A program made the position numbers and the translations under genes. Below are positions 35,847 to 44,725 of a stretch of 64,000 nt of DNA, in pieces. The notes under the pieces were generated by a model that was not told the DNA's origin, did no database searches, and saw only the letters and a list, made by a program, of their open reading frames with translations. Origin of the DNA: Sphingomonas profundi (GTDB taxonomy: Bacteria; Pseudomonadota; Alphaproteobacteria; Sphingomonadales; Sphingomonadaceae); assembly GCF_009739515.1 (NCBI RefSeq), contig NZ_CP046535.1, positions 620,001-684,000 on the forward strand, read 5' to 3'. Position 1 is the first letter of the stretch. Each line of letters begins with the position of its first letter.

Positions 35847-36581
35847 TCATCGCGAACCCCGCAGCGCGAGCGCGGCGCGGTAGTCGGCCTCGCAGGCGAC
35901 CGCGCGGCGCATCGGCCGCGAGCGCGCGAACAGCGCGAGCGGCGGGGCGGCGATCTCGTCGCTGGTCAGCCAGCGGCGCAGCGCCAGCATCGGCTCGTAG
36001 AAGAGGCCCGGCTCGGCCGCACGTGTCGCCGCGATCGTAGCCCACAGCATCAGCCGCGTCGTAGCTACGCCGAGCGCGTAGCGGTCGATCGCCGCGATGC
36101 CGCCCGCACGCCAGGTCTTCTCGCGCTTGGACGGATCGGGCAGCATCGGCAGGCCGAGCCTGCGGCACAGCAGGCGCTCGCTCCCGCCCGACGCGCCACT
36201 GGCGAGCAGCGCCGGGTCGACCGTGTCGATGTAGCCGTCGAGCATGGCCGCGAGGTTCAGCTCGCGGAACGTCCGCCGAGAGGCGGCCTCGATCCCTAAC
36301 AACTCGAGATCGGCATCGGTGATGACGACGAGTGCCTGCGGGTCGATCAGCGGATCGAGCAGGCTAGGAAGGGGGTGTTCCAGCGCAGACAGCGCGCCTG
36401 CCTTGCGAAGGCTGACGGTGCAATTGCCGTCTGGTGCCTGCTCAAAGCGCAGCACCGCGGCTGCGATCGGACGAACGGCGAGCGCCGCCATGGCGGGCGG
36501 CAGATCTTGCACGGGCACGGTGATGATGCCGACGGCCTGCACGACGGCGTGCGGCAGCCGGTAGAAGGGCTTCTCGATCAT
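35847..36581 (-). CDS. Degenerate exonuclease-like paralogue
   Basis: 244 residues. By eye it follows the same plan as the neighbour: LVVITDADLELLGIEAA parallels LVTFNGRAFDLNVLRLSA, and TWRAGGIAAIDRYALGVATT parallels LWRAGEHASVVRYVEEDVAA, both followed by LMLW or YLLW. The catalytic residues of the exonuclease motifs (the Asp-Glu of motif I and the Asp of motif III) are missing. It may be an inactive partner or DNA-binding subunit. Same strand as its neighbours. Confidence 0.55.
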   Translation of the reverse strand: MIEKPFYRLPHAVVQAVGIITVPVQDLPPAMAALAVRPIAAAVLRFEQAPDGNCTVSLRKAGALSALEHPLPSLLDPLIDPQALVVITDADLELLGIEAASRRTFRELNLAAMLDGYIDTVDPALLASGASGGSERLLCRRLGLPMLPDPSKREKTWRAGGIAAIDRYALGVATTRLMLWATIAATRAAEPGLFYEPMLALRRWLTSDEIAAPPLALFARSRPMRRAVACEADYRAALALRGSR

Positions 36582-36705
36582 GGCTGATGTCCTCGGATGT
36601 CAGAGGACAGGGCGCGGCAGCGATCCTGCTATTTTCCGCTCAGTCCCGGTCCTCGCCTCCGGGCTCGCCCGCAAGAGCCTCATTCTGGCCGCGGCAGCGT
36701 GCCGC

Positions 36706-39700
36706 TCAGCCGCGTCCCGGAGACTGCGGCGGCATGCCGCGCGGCATCCCGCGACGCCGTCTGGCCGGAGCGGGCGGGAGCAGCACAGGCGCGGCAGGCG
36801 GTTGCAGGCGCTTCGGCAGAAGCGCTTGCAGTGCCTCGTCGGTCAGACCGGTTCGCTTGGCGGCGGCTGTGCGCAAGCGCGCCAGCACCGGCGCGGATGC
36901 AGCCTCGTCCTGCGCGCGCAGCCAGGCGCGCACCACCGCATCGGGGTGGCGGAACACGTCGGGCTCCTCGCCGATCCGCTGCTCTGCTTCGCGCAGAATG
37001 AAGTAAAGATGCGGATCGAAGGCGTTGCGCTGGATGTGCGGCGGCACATCGGCCATGCCGGTCACGCGCGCTGACGTTATGGTGTGACCGAGAAAGCGCT
37101 CCTCCTCGATCTTCGACTGCAATCTTGCCCGACCCGTCCAGATTGCAGCGCGCACGCCAGCCTCCTGCTCACGCTGGATCCGCCACGTCGCCTCGAGCGA
37201 CTGCTGGATCTTGGGATGGGCAAGGCCAAGATGATTGTCTCCGGTGACATGCAGAAGGTCCGCATCGAAGCTGCCGACCAGCCCCTGATGGCGGGTGAGC
37301 CGCGGAATCCGATGGCCGAGCCCGTCCAGCACGCGCTCGGCGTCTAGCATCGCGAAGTGAGCATCCCTGCGGTGCTGCGGCGATGTCTGTGGATCACGCG
37401 CGTGGCTGAGGTTCAATCCGGCACGTGCTGCGATGATGCGGGCCAGGTCACTCGCGTCATCCGCATCGACCCGGGCACGAAGGCGAAGCTCGAGTTCACT
37501 CCAGCCGGGGGCGATCTGACGAGGTGCAGGCGCGGGTGGCCGCGGAGACGGGCTGGGGTCGGCACGCTCGGGCTGCGAGCTGCAAGGTGGCGCCAGCGGT
37601 CGCGATGCCGGCTTGATGCCCGGCTTCGCAGCGTCGATCGGAGCAATGATCGACGTGTTGATGCCGCTGGCTGCAAGCTCGGCGGCGCCCACATCCGCAA
37701 GCGTGCGAGGCGTTACAGACGGACCGCTCGGCAAAGCGAGTTGCGGTGGCGACTCGTCGTCAGTCGGCTCTGGCAGGGAGATTCGGGCGCTCGCGAGCAA
37801 CCTCTCCTTGCCTCGTTCCGCAAGCATGCGCGTGATGACGGGCGTGCCGCGCCACCGGTCGATTGATGTGCGCAGCCATGGCGTCGTGTCGTCGAGAGCA
37901 TCCTTGTGGATCCCGGCTTCGCCATGCTTGCGTAGGTAGGCGGCGACAGCGGCGAGTTCGCGCTGCTGCGTGCGGTGCACGCCTTGCAAGCGGCTCTGCG
38001 GACCGGAGAGGTCAACGCTGGCGACCAGCCCCGCCGGATCATCCTCAGCGCGCACGACGAGGCCGTGATCGGTGACGCTCAGCAACAGCGGCTGCTCCGC
38101 AATGATCTTCACCGCGGCGTTTGGACTAAGCGCCGCCTGTTGGCGCGTCGCAGTCGCCAAGTCCCTCAGCGGCAGTTCGGCCCAGGCCTCCGTGACAGCG
38201 CGGATTCGTTCGGCGGCCGTGCTCTCCAGCGCTGCGGCGTCCCGCTCGCGCTCGACAATCGCGTCGCGCTCGGGCTGCAGTTCCAGGTCCAAGTCAGCCA
38301 ACGCGGTGTTGGCGTAGTCGGCCAGGCGACGCCATCCCGCAGCATCGTAGGTGTCGCGTGCGTCAGCACCACGCGCCTTGTCGGCGTAAGCCGGTGCGAA
38401 GCGCGCGGTTCGCTCCGCGCGGCTGCGCGCCATGTCGATGAGGATGCGAATGTGCGCCGCTTCGTGGCGGAGCGCGGCGGCACGCATTGCTTCCTCGCGG
38501 GCCGTCGCCTCCTCGTCGGCCAGACGCTTCCGTGCCGCAGCATCGGTCACCTGCGCGATCGCTCCGGCCACTGCGCGATGCTCGTTGTCGATCCGCGCCA
38601 CCGCATGCTCGTGATCCGCGTCGGCCTGTGCCATCACGCGCTGCCAGGCGATCGCGTCGTTTGACATACCGTGCTCGGTCGGCGTGCCCGCGCGCTCAAG
38701 GACTGTTGCGGCACCGCGCAGGTGCCTGTGCGTCGGGCCTTCGATGCCCATCGCTTCGTGCGTGTGTGGGTTGAGACGTATGTCAGCGCCGAGCCGCTCG
38801 AGTTCGATGTTGCTGAGCCGCGCGAACTCGCAGCGCAGGCGCTTGGGCCAGTCGCGCCGCGTGAACGCGGCCACCTTGGTTGGTGCAAAGTTGAGGTCAC
38901 CGTCAGCATTGATGGTGATCAAGCGCTCGGCATGCTGCAGGTGGCAATGATCGTTGTCGGGATTGTTGAGCCGGTCCGCACGATGTTCGGCAAACATGAC
39001 GGCGATGAAGCCAGGCTCGGCGTCTGCCAGCTCGGATCGGCCCTGCGCCTGAATAAAGGCGTTCAATCCCTGCAAAATGGCCTGCCTGGCAGTGCCGTCG
39101 AGCAGACGGTGAAAGCTGGCGTCGCCGGCGAACACCGTGCGGGTGGCGCGGCCTGCCGACAGCTTGAACGGGGGCGATGCCGCCGATCGATCGGCACGCG
39201 CCTTCGTGGCACCGCTCGCCCGGTCGAGCTCTTCTATCCAGGCCATTGTCTTAGGGGCCGCGTCATCGATCCACGCGACACCGACCTCCTGCTTGCGACG
39301 CGGAAGTGCGATGCCGCGTGCGACTCGATCGCGTTCAGCGAGGATGATGTCCCGGAGCGACGCCGGGCATTCGTTTCGCTGCGCAACCGCCAGCATGAAG
39401 TCGGGGTCAGCTTCGTAGCGCAGGTTGAGGCGTGGCGGACCGCCCGTCGATTGCGTCCGCTGTGCGTGCTCGAATGCCTCGATCCTGTCCCACTGCCCGG
39501 TACGAACTTTGCCGTCAGGATCGAGCGTGGTCAGGAAGGTGGTGGACGTCTCGCCAAGGTTGCCATGTCCTTCGGCATAGCTGTCGAAGACCGCAGCGGA
39601 GCGGGCGATCTCCTCGGCACCTTGGTCGCTGCCCTCATCATGGTGCCGGGCGGCATAGCTGTCGAACGCCGCCGCGCTGCGTGTCGCGACCGCATTCTTG

Positions 39701-39954
39701 GTGAGATGGAAGCTCTGCTCGCCCTTGGCCGACGTCAGCCTCGCGCTCGCGGGAGAACCCGGTATTCCGAACAGCGGTCGGCGATCAAAAGCCGCCTTGC
39801 CGCGGTCATGCCGCGTGATCCCGTCGACCAACTCGCGTACGCGGCCACCGAGCAGCTGGACCGGATCGTCGAGCAGGTCGGCAAGATCCTCGGGCACGTC
39901 GCCCGGGATCATGCGGCGCGAGGCGCGGCGACGAAGGCTGGAGAGCGAGGCCAT
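36706..39954 (-). CDS. Large MobA/MobL-like relaxase
   Basis: About 1082 residues from the ATG at 39954. The N-terminal 400 residues contain relaxase-like segments (ILQGLNAFIQAQGRSELADA, then the histidine motif DNDHCHLQHAERLITI). A long helical, charged region follows (about 450-700), then Pro-rich and helical C-terminal parts. No helicase or primase motifs are recognised. The start is uncertain: the open frame reaches 40404 and an ATG 14 codons in is also possible, but the first 150 residues upstream of 39954 look non-coding. It is divergent from the plus-strand genes at 40377, with a hairpin-rich interval that is a candidate oriT. Confidence 0.65.
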   Translation of the reverse strand: MASLSSLRRRASRRMIPGDVPEDLADLLDDPVQLLGGRVRELVDGITRHDRGKAAFDRRPLFGIPGSPASARLTSAKGEQSFHLTKNAVATRSAAAFDSYAARHHDEGSDQGAEEIARSAAVFDSYAEGHGNLGETSTTFLTTLDPDGKVRTGQWDRIEAFEHAQRTQSTGGPPRLNLRYEADPDFMLAVAQRNECPASLRDIILAERDRVARGIALPRRKQEVGVAWIDDAAPKTMAWIEELDRASGATKARADRSAASPPFKLSAGRATRTVFAGDASFHRLLDGTARQAILQGLNAFIQAQGRSELADAEPGFIAVMFAEHRADRLNNPDNDHCHLQHAERLITINADGDLNFAPTKVAAFTRRDWPKRLRCEFARLSNIELERLGADIRLNPHTHEAMGIEGPTHRHLRGAATVLERAGTPTEHGMSNDAIAWQRVMAQADADHEHAVARIDNEHRAVAGAIAQVTDAAARKRLADEEATAREEAMRAAALRHEAAHIRILIDMARSRAERTARFAPAYADKARGADARDTYDAAGWRRLADYANTALADLDLELQPERDAIVERERDAAALESTAAERIRAVTEAWAELPLRDLATATRQQAALSPNAAVKIIAEQPLLLSVTDHGLVVRAEDDPAGLVASVDLSGPQSRLQGVHRTQQRELAAVAAYLRKHGEAGIHKDALDDTTPWLRTSIDRWRGTPVITRMLAERGKERLLASARISLPEPTDDESPPQLALPSGPSVTPRTLADVGAAELAASGINTSIIAPIDAAKPGIKPASRPLAPPCSSQPERADPSPSPRPPAPAPRQIAPGWSELELRLRARVDADDASDLARIIAARAGLNLSHARDPQTSPQHRRDAHFAMLDAERVLDGLGHRIPRLTRHQGLVGSFDADLLHVTGDNHLGLAHPKIQQSLEATWRIQREQEAGVRAAIWTGRARLQSKIEEERFLGHTITSARVTGMADVPPHIQRNAFDPHLYFILREAEQRIGEEPDVFRHPDAVVRAWLRAQDEAASAPVLARLRTAAAKRTGLTDEALQALLPKRLQPPAAPVLLPPAPARRRRGMPRGMPPQSPGRG

Positions 39955-40376
39955 GCGGCGGGTCCGAGCGATCCGATTTAAGATGCGGGGGCAGGGCCCC
40001 TCGCGCGAAAGAAGCCCGCGGCAGGCGCCCGACTGCTCCACCGAGCAGACGAACTCGACCGTGCACATGAGTATAGGTCGAAAGGCTAACGGCGGCAATG
40101 TTCCACATGCCGATGTTAGCGTTTTGCACAGACCTTGTAACCCCTTCAGTCGATCTTCCTTGAAGCGTGTAAGGTCACCGGCTTGCATAGCTTGCATATG
40201 CTCCGGGCAATGTAAGCCTACGTGCCGCCATGTCTTGCTACGCGCTCGGAACGGTCGATCTATTATGCAAGGGCGAGTGGCGGCGAGCCTTGTTGCATGT
40301 TCGCCACACCACCGGACACTTGCAGATACGCAAGTGTTCGCACTTGTTCCTTGGGCAGGCGCATTAGAATAGATGG
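39955..40376. other. Hairpin-rich divergent intergenic region, candidate oriT
   Basis: Between the large relaxase (minus) and the mob accessory gene (plus). It contains a 13-bp imperfect inverted repeat with 11 matches (40085-40097 and 40108-40120, arms GCTAACGGCGGCA / TGCCGATGTTAGC, loop 10), a tandem 9-bp direct repeat GCTTGCATA (40181-40198), a CAAGGGCG core (40268-40275) that resembles nick regions of MobQ-type plasmids, and two overlapping hairpins at 40316-40346. Origins of transfer of MobQ systems lie next to the relaxase gene and carry such repeats. The nick site is not determined. Confidence 0.5.
40316..40346. promoter_or_regulatory. Overlapping alternative hairpins upstream of gene 40377
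   Basis: ACACTTGC (40316-40323) pairs with GCAAGTGT (40330-40337); the same CAAGTG (40331-40336) can instead pair with CACTTG (40341-40346) around a TTCG tetraloop. Mutually exclusive stems 30 bases before a start codon suggest a DNA-binding site array or a leader switch. Confidence 0.4.
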
Positions 40377-41414
40377 ATGCCCGCCCGGGACGGCGGGGCC
40401 GCATATCGCGCGGACCAGCTCCTCTCCCCGGCTCGGGAGGTCGGGTTGGAAGAGATCAATCAAGCGCTCGGAGCGCTGCTCGACGGGGTCGCGGATGTCC
40501 TGACGTCGGGACTAGGCGACGCCGCAGCCGTGCACGATGAGAGCCGCGCAATGCAGGCCGAGCTGCGTGGCCACGCCATGACGCGTGCGCTGCTGGGCCG
40601 GCAGCTGTCCGGCTTGGCGTCCTCGCTCACCGGCGAGGTCCAGCGCCGGACAGAGCCGCGCTACGCCGCCTACCTCCAGCATCCGCGCTACGGTCGTGAA
40701 CAGCACATCGACGAGGCCGAAGCTGCCGACCGCAGCCTGAACAAGACGCTGCTCCCGCTCCTGGATGCACCCACGCCGGCGAACGCGCTGGCGTTCTGGG
40801 GAGCGGCGGTCCGGGTGCGCGCGATCACCGCGGTGATGGGTACGGCGTGCATCTACCCGCCGGTGGGCGAGGGGGCGAGCGTCCGCCGACGGCGCCGCGA
40901 GATGACCGCGGCCGATGTGCCGGCGCCCGTAGCAAGCGTGCTGCTCGCCGCTGCCGCCGGAGAGATGGAGCGCGGGGACGCGATCGTCGCGCTGCAGGCG
41001 CTGGAGCCCACCGGGCACAATCTCGGGGCTGTCGTCACCAAGCTCGTCGCCTTGCTCGAGCACGCAGATGGTATGGTGCACCTGAACCGCGTCGTGGACG
41101 CGCTGCAGCGTGCGATGTTCAGCCGCGATCAGCAGGGTGAGCGAGCGGGGCAGGCGAGGGCAACAGCCGGGTCAGGTACAAAGGAAGTCGAGCGCGCGCT
41201 GCGCTCGCAACCCGCTGGGGGCGAAATCCGGGAGGCGCGTGCGCCGGTCAATCAGCCACCGAAGTCACCGCCAGCTCGTGCTGACCGACCCTCCCCGGCA
41301 CCGGCACTGACTGCCGGCGGCCGCGCCAAGTCTGCGCTCGAGCGGCTCGGCTCATCAGGATCGACCCTCCAACAGCGGCTCGCCGCATCGCACGCGCAGA
41401 TGAGGAAAGGGTGA
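40377..41414 (+). CDS. Hypothetical mobilisation-accessory protein
   Basis: 345 residues. Helical N-terminal two-thirds with no known motif; the last 100 residues are low complexity, rich in Ala, Pro, Ser and Arg (APVNQPPKSPPARADRPSPA), ending in a basic helix. It faces away from the relaxase and precedes the ParA-like gene. Could be a MobC-type oriT-binding protein, but no ribbon-helix-helix is evident. Function not recognised. Confidence 0.55.
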   Translation: MPARDGGAAYRADQLLSPAREVGLEEINQALGALLDGVADVLTSGLGDAAAVHDESRAMQAELRGHAMTRALLGRQLSGLASSLTGEVQRRTEPRYAAYLQHPRYGREQHIDEAEAADRSLNKTLLPLLDAPTPANALAFWGAAVRVRAITAVMGTACIYPPVGEGASVRRRRREMTAADVPAPVASVLLAAAAGEMERGDAIVALQALEPTGHNLGAVVTKLVALLEHADGMVHLNRVVDALQRAMFSRDQQGERAGQARATAGSGTKEVERALRSQPAGGEIREARAPVNQPPKSPPARADRPSPAPALTAGGRAKSALERLGSSGSTLQQRLAASHAQMRKG

Positions 41415-41518
41415 TCATGTGCCGGCAAAGAGGCACCGCGCGGGCACCGCCGAAGGGAACACCACCAGATCGGCAGGGGCGGCCTGCAGCGCCAGTAAGA
41501 TGTGATTGGAGATGAGAC

Positions 41519-42259
41519 ATGGGACGCGAAACGAAGATCGAGCCGGTTGCCGGCACGATGACTGCAATAGACAAAGTGCTGTATCTCTTTGAAAAAGAGA
41601 AAGGGGGTGTTGGCTCTACCGGCACACTTATTACCATCGCGCACATGCTGATGATGCGCGGAACGCCGGTCGAGTTCATCGAGGCCAGCATCAGTCAGCT
41701 CGATGTGGAGAATGCCTATGGCGGTCACCACGCCGTGCATCGCGTTGATCTCACCGGAGCCGATGCCGACGAGCGCGTGATCGACATCGTGGCAGAAGCG
41801 CCGGAGGGCGCGCGAATCTTCGCCAACGTGCCGGGCGGCAGGCTGGCCGAGATCGAGGCCGTCCACCGGCTCGTCCGCCACGCCAACGAAGGCGGGTTCC
41901 TGTCTGCCCGAACCGAGATCGTCTGGACCATGGGTCTCGACGCTGCCTCGGAGGCGACGCTGCGCGCGCTGCTCGGCGGCGAGCTGCCGGGACCCGTCCA
42001 TCTGAACCTGCCGGCATGGATCGGCGGGCCGGCGGAGTTCGTGGCGCTCCGCGACGACGCGCTGGTCGAGCAGATCGAGGCGACCGGCGGGACGGTGTTC
42101 GTGACCCCCTCTCTGCCGATCCAGCTCTACGACCGCTTCCGCCGCGATCAGATCGCGCTCGACCGTCTGGCGACGACAAAGGGGGTCACTCTCGGCAGCC
42201 GCGTGGCGCTGTCGCAATGGGAAAAGGATGTGGTCACGCGGCTCGGGGATCTGTTCTGA
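41519..42259 (+). CDS. ParA/MinD-like ATPase with altered P-loop
   Basis: 246 residues. The position after the first strand reads EKGGVGSTGTLITIAHML, which matches the deviant Walker A KGGxGK[ST] except that the phosphate-binding lysine is serine. The rest keeps the ParA pattern (VEFIEASISQLD, then DIVAEAPEGARIFANVPGG, and C-terminal helices). Proteins of this sort (TraL/MobD-like) sit in mobilisation operons. The lost lysine suggests weak or no ATP hydrolysis. Its stop overlaps the ATG of the next gene (TGATG). Confidence 0.65.
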   Translation: MGRETKIEPVAGTMTAIDKVLYLFEKEKGGVGSTGTLITIAHMLMMRGTPVEFIEASISQLDVENAYGGHHAVHRVDLTGADADERVIDIVAEAPEGARIFANVPGGRLAEIEAVHRLVRHANEGGFLSARTEIVWTMGLDAASEATLRALLGGELPGPVHLNLPAWIGGPAEFVALRDDALVEQIEATGGTVFVTPSLPIQLYDRFRRDQIALDRLATTKGVTLGSRVALSQWEKDVVTRLGDLF

Positions 42260-42774
42260 TGGCATCGGCATCGGAACTGACGAGGCTCTATCAGGCCGTG
42301 TACGGGCGGCCCCCGTCAGCGCCCACGGCAGCGGCGCTGCTGCGGATGGAGGCGGTGTTCGGCCTGGCGCATGATGATCCGCTCGCGCGACTTCTCGTAA
42401 TCCAGCTGTACGCGGCCGACGACACGCGTGCTGCGGGAGCAGAGCTGACGGCGCTGGCGAAGGAGCTCAAGGCCGTCCTCCCGCAGGTCAAGGGATTGAT
42501 CATGCAGGTCAGCCACGCACGCGACAAGGAGGACCGTCGCTCGGTAGCGCGGGCGCAGGGCGGGATCGCCGCGCGAGCAGGCAGCGTGAGGCTCGACTGC
42601 TATAATCCGGCGCTGCCCATCTGGCGCTATCTGGCGGAGGCATTTCGGCACCGCCGCGGTGTGCTCGACGAGGATGAACGGATCAGTGCGGCCCGATTTG
42701 ACCTTGCTTGCCTATTCGGGTTGTCCGCAGTCATAGCAGGCGTGGCTTACGCAGTGGGACGAGCGCTCATCTGA
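42259..42774 (+). CDS. Hypothetical protein with C-terminal membrane helix
   Basis: 171 residues. Helical N-terminal part; the last 20 residues (FGLSAVIAGVAYAVGRALI) form a membrane helix, like MobE/TraM-type accessory proteins. Starts within the stop of the ParA-like gene (TGATG), so the two are translationally coupled. Function not recognised. Confidence 0.6.
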   Translation: MASASELTRLYQAVYGRPPSAPTAAALLRMEAVFGLAHDDPLARLLVIQLYAADDTRAAGAELTALAKELKAVLPQVKGLIMQVSHARDKEDRRSVARAQGGIAARAGSVRLDCYNPALPIWRYLAEAFRHRRGVLDEDERISAARFDLACLFGLSAVIAGVAYAVGRALI

Positions 42775-42906
42775 GCCCAACCGGTACGGCCGCTGCCGAA
42801 GCGTCCCGGCTCACACATCCAGCACTGAAAATGCGCCCGTTCCCGAACGGGTGCATCCTCCGCACAGCATGAGAGCATGTCGTCAACATTGATGAGGAGA
42901 AGGATC

Positions 42907-43359
42907 ATGGACTATCCTCGCGTGCGTTACGAGCAGACCGAACATGACAACTACCTTGAACACTACAACTTCGACGGAACGTACCGCGGCGTCATGTTCC
43001 GGGATGCCGAGGCTGCCGTGGCAGCGCTGCGACCGGGTCGAGCCGAGGTGGACTGCTCCGCGATCGAGCAGGGCTTCCTGCCGCGCGGTGCCTACCTCGT
43101 GTCAGGAGCAGGCTGGGCTGTTGCCACCGACGAAGATGTTGGTTTGGACGTTCCCAACACCATAGATACGGCACCGCGCCTCCCACTCGAGCCTGCAGTA
43201 CCAGTACGGCTACTAAGCCACGTGTACATCACCGAGGACTCGGACCGTGCTGCACGTCGAAGCCATCCGGCAGCGGCCCGCCGCTACGATAGCATCGTTG
43301 AAGACATGCAGCGGGTCAGCAAAGAAAGCAGCAGAGCGCAACCGCAAGGCCGCTGCTGA
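42907..43359 (+). CDS. Hypothetical protein
   Basis: 150 residues, no recognised domain; begins DYPRVRYEQTEHDNYLEHY and contains PGRAEVDCSAIEQGFLPRGA. ATG at 42907 has GAGAAGGATC upstream. The open frame from 42877 is longer by ten residues without support. Stands alone between the mob and defence regions. Nothing supportable lies in 43360-43525. Confidence 0.5.
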   Translation: MDYPRVRYEQTEHDNYLEHYNFDGTYRGVMFRDAEAAVAALRPGRAEVDCSAIEQGFLPRGAYLVSGAGWAVATDEDVGLDVPNTIDTAPRLPLEPAVPVRLLSHVYITEDSDRAARRSHPAAARRYDSIVEDMQRVSKESSRAQPQGRC

Positions 43360-43525
43360 TGGTGTCCACAGGACCGACCTGACATCGGCCATAAGTCAAT
43401 GGTGCACCTACCTCGCGGGTGAACTTAGGTCAGCTGGGTGGATTACAGCCTGGCCGCTTTCGGGCGCTCGGACGGCGTGAGCGGACGCTTGTTCATCTAA
43501 CAGACCGGAGCTACCTGACGATCCC

Positions 43526-44554
43526 TCAGCTACTCGGCTCAAGTCGGGCGAGAAGGTCATCGCATTCATAGTAGAAGTAGGTACCGGGGACGGCGCTCAT
43601 CTTCGGCTTATATTCCGCGAATTGGGCTGTCGCTCGATCATTGTGGTCCTTGAACCGCAGCGAGTTGAACAGGTCCCCGTCGAGGTAGAGGTCGTACCGA
43701 CCGTGCTCGCCCTTTCGGATTGCTGCACGCGCAGCTATCTCGATTTGTTGGAGCTGCGCAAAGGGTAGCCCAAGGCTGTTAAGCGAGATGTGGTTGTCAC
43801 ACCCGCCTATGTGGAGCAGCGGATCGTCGTAATATTCGTTCGATCCTTGACTAAAAACGCCATAAACGTCGAGGTCGAGAACCTTGTGGTAGATGTCGCG
43901 GATTTCGCGGTAGAGCTGGAGGATTCGTTCCGGGCTATAGGTGTAAGTGGCAGTCTTGCCGACCATGCCTACCGTCCAATTCGACTTCAGCAGGATGCTG
44001 TCGGCGAAGGATATAAATGACACGTCGGGCGTCCGCCCCGCTAGCGCGTCGATCGCCTCGCGCAATTCTATCAGCTTGTCACGCGTTAGCCGGCCCATCT
44101 CAATCATGAGCGTCATGTCGGCGGCGTCGATCATCGCGAAAACCGAGTTGCTACGCAGGTGAAGCCTCTCGAGCCATTCCCCATCGACAAAAATCGTTGG
44201 TCGTGAATCGTAGTCCCAAATATCGAGGCAGGACTTGATCCGATCTTCCGGCAAGAACGTCTTGAGCTCGTGAAAGCGATCGTGAGTGTTGGCGTAGACG
44301 GAGATCTCAAGCCCATTATCCGCGACGCGGTTGACACTGATGTTGGTAACGTAGCCGACGGTATAGGGGTCTGCCTCTTCATCGCGTGCGGTCTTGATCC
44401 ACTCGGCTTCCCACTCCCGCGCCCAACGCACATCCATGAGTTGGATGTCTCGCTCCAGCGGGGCTTTCCGCCAGTCGTAGCGGTCGAAAACGGGGTGCTC
44501 GAACATGTCCTGACGGTAGCCGCACGGAGTCGGAAATAGTAGCTTGGCCGACAT
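43526..44554 (-). CDS. Unrecognised protein beside the Hachiman pair, possible cyclase-like fold
   Basis: 342 residues, divergent from hamA with a 171-bp gap. No family recognised outright. One region looks like a class III nucleotidyl cyclase layout: FAMIDAADMTLMI (strand with two Asp), a helix, then SFISFADSILLKSN (an Asp 42 residues after the first), and later HISLNSLGLPFAQLQQIEIAARAA, similar to the Asn/Arg segment. The open frame extends far upstream to 45511 but that part lies on hamA in antisense and is disregarded. The ATG at 44554 is the best remaining start, though 44507 is possible. Confidence 0.5.
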   Translation of the reverse strand: MSAKLLFPTPCGYRQDMFEHPVFDRYDWRKAPLERDIQLMDVRWAREWEAEWIKTARDEEADPYTVGYVTNISVNRVADNGLEISVYANTHDRFHELKTFLPEDRIKSCLDIWDYDSRPTIFVDGEWLERLHLRSNSVFAMIDAADMTLMIEMGRLTRDKLIELREAIDALAGRTPDVSFISFADSILLKSNWTVGMVGKTATYTYSPERILQLYREIRDIYHKVLDLDVYGVFSQGSNEYYDDPLLHIGGCDNHISLNSLGLPFAQLQQIEIAARAAIRKGEHGRYDLYLDGDLFNSLRFKDHNDRATAQFAEYKPKMSAVPGTYFYYECDDLLARLEPSS

Positions 44555-44725
44555 CCACGGCTGACGGTTCAACGGCGCGCGGTCTCTTGTCCCGTCCGCG
44601 TTCCCCAGGGGCTCTCGCAACACGGTTGGCCGCACGGCAAATTTGCGCGAAGCTGCGACAGAAACGTGGAAAAGCCGGAAGGATTGCGATGCGGCGGGGA
44701 CGGCTTCGGAGGGAGGGCTAAGCGG

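Noticed and set aside
40181..40198. Tandem 9-bp repeats considered as replication iterons
   Set aside because: Only two copies and no replication initiator gene was recognised; treated as part of the possible oriT.
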